From: JACMLC01 sp963720235
GTDB taxonomy: Bacteria; Acidobacteriota; Blastocatellia; Pyrinomonadales; Pyrinomonadaceae
NCBI GenBank assembly: GCA_963720235.1
Contig: OY970389.1
Span: 2,046,001-2,110,000, forward strand
Direction of reading: 5' to 3'
DNA length: 64,000 bases
The translations under genes and the position numbers were made by a program. The notes under the pieces are model-generated. The model saw only the letters and a list, made by a program, of their open reading frames with translations. It was not told the DNA's origin and ran no database searches. Of this stretch, positions 59,907 to 64,000 are shown one piece after another. The stretch's first letter is position 1. Each line of letters starts with the position of its first letter.

Positions 59907-62393
59907 TTACTGTCCCGTATAGTTGTTATTGTTTGTATCCTGATATGTCAGCGTATGCCGCGTCGTCAGGTTTGTCTCGGCTTGCAGGTTTGGACGAAGC
60001 CGCACGGCGATTCTCAAGACGGTCGTATCGCCCGGCGCAAGCTCTGCCACGCGCCATGTGATGCGCTGTGACTCGCCGGAAGCATCCTGCGGATTCAGCG
60101 ACGGCTCCGAGTTGACGAACTGCAAAGCATCCGGCAAGGATTCAACCACAGTCAAATTTTTCGCCAGCCCGCTTCCTTCATTGACGAGCACCAGACGATA
60201 GTAAATCGAATCGCCCGGCGCAGATGAATCCGTGACCTGCTCTGTGCGAACTCTGACGCGCGGAGTGGCGACGGTCAGCACAGTGTTGGCCTCGCTTGCA
60301 ACACGATTGCTGGCAAGAGAACGTGCGACCACGCTGTAAGAGAACTGCTGGCGGTCTGGCGTGCTCGCAGGAATCTTGACGCCAAGCAGCATCGGATATT
60401 GTCCGCCCTGCGGGTCGAGCGCGGCGGTTTGCGTCACGGCAGGCTCGCCGTCCTGATGCTGTCCGTCACCGTTTGTGTCCGCGAAGATGGTCGCGGGCGG
60501 CGCGCCCGGAGAAGTGATGCGCAACTCGTATGTGTCCTGTGCATTGCCCGGATTGCGCACGATGAATGGCACGTAGATGGTATCGCCCGGCGTCGCTGTC
60601 AATCCTGCGGAGACGGAATCAATGCGCGCCCTCGGCACTTTGCCGACAGAGATGGAAGGGCTATCGAAGTTTGAAGCGACGGGCAGAGATTGTGTTCTCA
60701 AAGTTCCGCGCCCAAGGGAGTTTGTAGTGGCTAAAGCATTCGGCACGGCGCGCAAGGTGACACTGATTTCTTTTGAATCGCGCCCGCCCAAATCTCCCAG
60801 ACTCCAGATAGCTGTGCGCGATGCCTTGTCATAAGCAATCGGGCTTGGGCTGGCATTGACCAGCTCGAAGTTTGGATTAAAGACGAAATCTGCACGCGAA
60901 CTGCGTGCGGCAGAACTGCCGGAGTTGCGCACAGTGATGGACTGCGTAAAAGTCTCGCCCGGCATCACTGATTGCTGCGAAACTTCGGAGGTCGCAGCCA
61001 GTGTCGGAGCAACGACATTGATGGAACCGTCTGCGACTTTCAAGACCTGATAGTCTGCCTGCGAAGCTGCGCGCACGAAAAAGCGTCGCTGCTGTCCATC
61101 CGTCGCAGTCTCAGGCACGCGCAATTTGAGCAGGACTTCGACGGAAGCTCCGCGCGCAAGCTGCGGCGTGACGAGAATCGGCAAGCCGGTATCAGACCCG
61201 CCCGAAGCGAGACTGAATGTTGGTTGAAACTCTGCTGGCAGGTCTGTCTCTAATCTAAACTGGTCTTCTTTGTTTCCACTGTTCGTGACCGTCAAAGGCA
61301 ACTCGACTGACTGGCCCGGCAGAGCCGTCTCTGCGCTCCTGCGCAGAGCAAGCAACAGATTCGGAACCTGTTTGACCGTAATCGTCAGGCCGCTGCTGGA
61401 CGAAGCGGAAGCGGGCGGCGTAGAGCTTTCGATACCCGATGAAGTTTCAACGGTTGAAGAAGGCGTGATGGGATTCGTCGTCGGATTAATCGGCGAAGAT
61501 GTATTTGTGTTCGCAGTCGTTGACGGACGAACCGGCGTAGTCGTAGTCGTGCGCGGCGGAGTATTGAGTGCGACCTGATTCGAGGGCGGCGTGTTCACAG
61601 GTCTTGACTGGTTTGTGTTTGTATTAGCCACTCGCGGCGGATTCTGTTTCGGTTGATTGTTAGCACGACGGTCGCGCGCGGTGTTGCGCTGTGTGTTTGT
61701 ATTCGCCGCAGCAGTATTCGCATTCGCTCCCGGCGAGGTCGTGTTCATGACCAGAGAGTTGTTCGAGTTTGCATTGCTGTTAACAGGCGTCACAGCCATC
61801 TCCGAGCTTGTGTTGGTATTTGCTGGCGGACGGCTCGTGTTTGTATTTGTGGTCGCAGGATTAGTAGGAAAATCCGTGCGGCGCGCAGTCTGTGTGGGAG
61901 ATGGAGTCGGCCTCGGAGAAGGGATGACAGTCGGAGGCGTTGCGGCAGTATTGGTGTTGGCTGATGCAACGGTTGTGTTGTTGCGCGTGCGTGCAGGAGC
62001 TTCGCGTCGCGCCGCTTGCAACTCGTTATCGTAGATGTCTGCGAACGGCGTGTCCTTGATGCCACGCAGACGCTGGCCCACCTGTTCGGCATCCTGAATC
62101 TTTCCCAGTTGCATGTAGGAACGCCCCAGCCAGAGCAGTGTTAAGTCTGTGATGATGCTGCGCGGGTATGATTTCAGGAAATCCTGTAGAACTGTCGCAG
62201 CCTGATCATAACGGCCTTGCGTATAAAGATTCTGGCCTCTGGTAAACATCGCCTGCTCTGCATCGCTCGGCACGTCATCCTGCGGCGCGGCAGCAGCGCG
62301 GGCCATAACTGTCAAAGCCGGTGTCAAAGGTGCAAACAAAAGCGCCGCCGCAAGCGTCGCCGCACCGATTCTTGTTCGGGTCTTCAAAATCAT
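59907..62393 (-). CDS. Secreted TPR plus CARDB/DUF11-like repeat protein with Asn/Thr linker
   Basis: 828 residues. The signal peptide (MILKTRTRIGAATLAAALLF...) starts at ATG 62393, directly after GGAGGT. A BamD/YbgF-like TPR pair (about 45-125, GQNLYTQGRYDQAATVLQDF) comes first, then about 200 residues of Thr/Asn/Pro low complexity (NTNT, PPANTN). The second half has four or more beta-sandwich repeats of CARDB/DUF11 kind (LTVTNSGNKEDQFRLETDLP, ITVRNSGSSAARSS, FIVRNPGNAQDTYELR, LVLVNEGSGLAKNLTVVES). It is probably surface or periplasmic. It follows the Wza-like gene on the same strand, so it may take part in polysaccharide export or adhesion (inference). Confidence 0.78.
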   Translation of the reverse strand: MILKTRTRIGAATLAAALLFAPLTPALTVMARAAAAPQDDVPSDAEQAMFTRGQNLYTQGRYDQAATVLQDFLKSYPRSIITDLTLLWLGRSYMQLGKIQDAEQVGQRLRGIKDTPFADIYDNELQAARREAPARTRNNTTVASANTNTAATPPTVIPSPRPTPSPTQTARRTDFPTNPATTNTNTSRPPANTNTSSEMAVTPVNSNANSNNSLVMNTTSPGANANTAAANTNTQRNTARDRRANNQPKQNPPRVANTNTNQSRPVNTPPSNQVALNTPPRTTTTTPVRPSTTANTNTSSPINPTTNPITPSSTVETSSGIESSTPPASASSSSGLTITVKQVPNLLLALRRSAETALPGQSVELPLTVTNSGNKEDQFRLETDLPAEFQPTFSLASGGSDTGLPILVTPQLARGASVEVLLKLRVPETATDGQQRRFFVRAASQADYQVLKVADGSINVVAPTLAATSEVSQQSVMPGETFTQSITVRNSGSSAARSSRADFVFNPNFELVNASPSPIAYDKASRTAIWSLGDLGGRDSKEISVTLRAVPNALATTNSLGRGTLRTQSLPVASNFDSPSISVGKVPRARIDSVSAGLTATPGDTIYVPFIVRNPGNAQDTYELRITSPGAPPATIFADTNGDGQHQDGEPAVTQTAALDPQGGQYPMLLGVKIPASTPDRQQFSYSVVARSLASNRVASEANTVLTVATPRVRVRTEQVTDSSAPGDSIYYRLVLVNEGSGLAKNLTVVESLPDALQFVNSEPSLNPQDASGESQRITWRVAELAPGDTTVLRIAVRLRPNLQAETNLTTRHTLTYQDTNNNNYTGQ

Positions 62394-62514
62394 CAACCTC
62401 CGATTGGGATGGGGCTCTATCTCTATGGAAGGTGCTCGCAAAAAGCACGCTCTCAAGGCGGGGAGACAGCTTCAGTCGGGAAGCTCGCACGCCGCTTCGC
62501 ATCATACCTTATAA

Positions 62515-62594
62515 ATGCAAAATGAAAAATGTAAAATGCAAAATTAAGAACAGCATCTCATTTTTGCATCTTAGATTTTTCATTTTGCATTTCT
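62515..62594. repeat. AT-rich TGCAAAATG-word palindrome
   Basis: The left arm is AAATGCAAAATGAAAAATGT followed by AAAATGCAAAATTAAG; the right arm is CATTTTTGCATCTTAGATTT followed by TTCATTTTGCATTTC. It ends 1 base before the stop codon of the polysaccharide-export gene. Confidence 0.85.
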
Positions 62595-62595
62595 T

Positions 62596-63807
62596 TTACC
62601 AGCCGCCGCGCGTGACCTCGATACGATCTCCGGCCTCCAGTTGCGGGTCTGGGTCTTTGCCCTGCTCTATCTTTTTCAGATTGTATTCGGTCGTCGTCAG
62701 CCGTCCGTCCGCGCCCTGCCGCATGACTTTGACCTTGTTGCCGGCAAAGCGAGTCACGCCGCCCGAAGCGAGTATGGCCTGCGTTAGTGTCAGGCCCTTA
62801 TGGAAATCTTTCTGGCCCGGCGCAGAAATCTGGCCGCCGATGAAGAAGAACTGCGGCGCAGGCGGAGGCGCGCCGATTAAGCGAATCACGTCATTCGGAT
62901 AGACGAGCGCGGAAGTCGCAGTCGTATCGGAAATGTCTATGGTCTGCGTAGGGCTTCCGGTGCGCATGATGACTGCGCGTGCAGCATCCGCGCGCGGCTG
63001 TGCTTCGGCCAGCACGACAAAGAGCGGCACGGCCTCGCGCCGCAAAGCTTTTGTTCCGGGCTCATGCACCAGGCCTGTGACGATGACATTGTGGCTCGCG
63101 TATTCACGCACGCTGACGGCGACTTGCGGTTTATCGTAGAGCTTAATTTTTGAAGTCAGGTACGCGCCGATTTCTTCTGTGGTCAAGCCAGCGACTTTGC
63201 TTGCTTCGCCCGCGAGAGGATATTCAAGGAGTCCGTTGGCAAGCACTGTGTAGAGCGTTGACTCGCGCGTCGGGCTGTTTAAGAGTTGAATATCGAGGAC
63301 ATCTCCGACGCCGACGCGATAGATGCTCGAAGGCTCTGGCGCGGGCTTGTTAGGGTCGGAGGCCACAGCCGGAGCAGGCACGGGTGCGGCGGGCTTCGGG
63401 TTGGAAGTCAAAGTCGTTGCCGGGATTGATTCGGCTGGCTTCGATTCAGAAGATGTTTTCGGGCTTTCGTCCGGCGCGGGCGGCCCGGATTTGGTGTCGG
63501 CAGTTTCGCTTGAGCCGAGCGAGACGACAGGCAAGCTGTTGACGCTCTTTGTCGGAATATCGCTGACGACTGTGCCGGGTTCTGTTGCCGCTGTTTCGAC
63601 AGGAGCGTTGGATGTCGGATGATTGGCTACCGTCTGTTTCCCGTCATCAGTCTGGAGAGTGATTGTCTTGCTGCCTCTTTTTGAAGCTGGCGCGGATGGG
63701 TTGGCCGGAAAGTTTGCGCGTGGCGCGTCTTTCGTCTGCGCCTGTGCGACAGAGAGCGAGAGGCCCAGAGACAGGAGGGCTGCGATTGAGAATAAAGCTT
63801 TCTTCAT
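62596..63807 (-). CDS. Wza-like polysaccharide export protein
   Basis: 403 residues, signal peptide about 1-23, no lipobox visible (sequence LGLSLSVAQAQ), unlike Wza. A long Pro/Ser/Thr/Ala linker (about 25-155) precedes the Poly_export domain (YRVGVGDVLDIQLLNSPTRE..., about 160-245) and two SLBB-type parts (about 247-330 VIVTGLVHEPGTKALRRE and about 335-400 FIGGQISAPGQKDFHKG). Its family forms or gates the exopolysaccharide exit channel. The remaining biosynthesis genes are probably upstream, beyond base 64000. Confidence 0.9.
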   Translation of the reverse strand: MKKALFSIAALLSLGLSLSVAQAQTKDAPRANFPANPSAPASKRGSKTITLQTDDGKQTVANHPTSNAPVETAATEPGTVVSDIPTKSVNSLPVVSLGSSETADTKSGPPAPDESPKTSSESKPAESIPATTLTSNPKPAAPVPAPAVASDPNKPAPEPSSIYRVGVGDVLDIQLLNSPTRESTLYTVLANGLLEYPLAGEASKVAGLTTEEIGAYLTSKIKLYDKPQVAVSVREYASHNVIVTGLVHEPGTKALRREAVPLFVVLAEAQPRADAARAVIMRTGSPTQTIDISDTTATSALVYPNDVIRLIGAPPPAPQFFFIGGQISAPGQKDFHKGLTLTQAILASGGVTRFAGNKVKVMRQGADGRLTTTEYNLKKIEQGKDPDPQLEAGDRIEVTRGGW

Positions 63808-63907
63808 GATGCACTCAATTCCTGGATTCTAAAACTTTGCTGAGCGGCCAAAGAGAGTCGCCGGGCATTGGCGTCTCGCAAGGCATCAGCCCCTTTGGAA
63901 ATAAAAC

Positions 63908-64000
63908 TTAGAACGGTCTGCCTTTCGCTTCATTGCGCCGACCGAATTCAAAAACCAGCGAGAGACGGTTGGTGTTAAAAGTAAACACCGGAATGGTCGA
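63908..64000 (-). CDS. C-terminal end of a probable outer-membrane beta-barrel protein (partial)
   Basis: An open frame enters from beyond base 64000 and ends at 63908. The 30 visible residues include FTFNTNRLSLVFEFGRR and then a polar tail (NEAKGRPF). An alternating strand near the end resembles the last strand of an outer-membrane barrel, though the true last residue is Phe of GRPF. It sits 100 bases before the Wza-like gene on the same strand. Only the tail is seen, so the assignment is tentative. Confidence 0.5.
   Translation of the reverse strand, partial: STIPVFTFNTNRLSLVFEFGRRNEAKGRPF

Overview
The window looks like a chromosomal segment of a Gram-negative, diderm bacterium, most likely an Acidobacteriota of the Blastocatellia type. 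This is an inference from gene content and style: a complete CMP-Kdo (LPS) gene set, outer-membrane efflux and polysaccharide-export proteins, secreted proteins with Asn/Ala/Thr low-complexity linkers, Ser/Thr kinases fused to TPRs, high GC with AT-rich intergenic palindromes, and frequent TTG starts. No phylogenetic marker such as 16S rRNA is present. No plasmid, phage, CRISPR or defence island is visible; the only recognisable transposon is one IS200-like copy.

Layout. 1-8.4 kb: gapA (cut by the window edge), a TolC-like channel, a WaaE-like glycosyltransferase, a PBP4-type peptidase, a prepilin peptidase and an NtrB-like kinase. 8.6-15 kb (minus): paired M16 peptidases (one active, one lacking the zinc motif), a HEAT protein, a UbiD decarboxylase and a membrane phosphoesterase. 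15.3-26.5 kb (minus): a small zinc-ribbon protein, a lipoprotein, tRNA-Gly(CCC), then a Kdo locus: kdsB, small membrane protein, pyrG (CTP for KdsB), GNAT | Ser/Thr kinase-TPR, kdsA, inactive M1-like/TPR protein, kdsC, with many 1-8 nt overlaps. 27-37 kb: a secreted delta-60/FG-GAP protein and a 2052-residue zinc-ribbon polytopic membrane protein. 37-45 kb: cystathionine gamma-synthase/lyase, PP2C phosphatase, NfeD, proline dehydrogenase, HD protein, acyl-CoA dehydrogenase. 44.8-45.5 kb: an IS200-like element inside a host palindrome. 45.6-50.3 kb: haem genes (hemX-like ccsA, unknown, hemA, hemC, hemD). 51.4-54.6 kb: an NtrC-like regulator and kinase pair. 55-57.5 kb: an alkaline-phosphatase-superfamily enzyme coupled to a Spinster-like MFS transporter. 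57.7-64 kb: small membrane and TPR proteins, an RHH protein, RNase P RNA, a CARDB/DUF11-like secreted protein, a Wza-like exporter, and the C-terminus of an apparent outer-membrane beta-barrel.

The most unusual feature is the intergenic DNA. Many of the larger gaps hold one long imperfect palindrome whose arms are short tandem words. At least seven unrelated word families share this architecture. Some are composite, with conserved outer termini and, in one case, a possible 9-bp direct repeat. They abut start codons that lack Shine-Dalgarno sequences, supply stop codons or C-terminal residues, and one hosts the IS200-like insertion.
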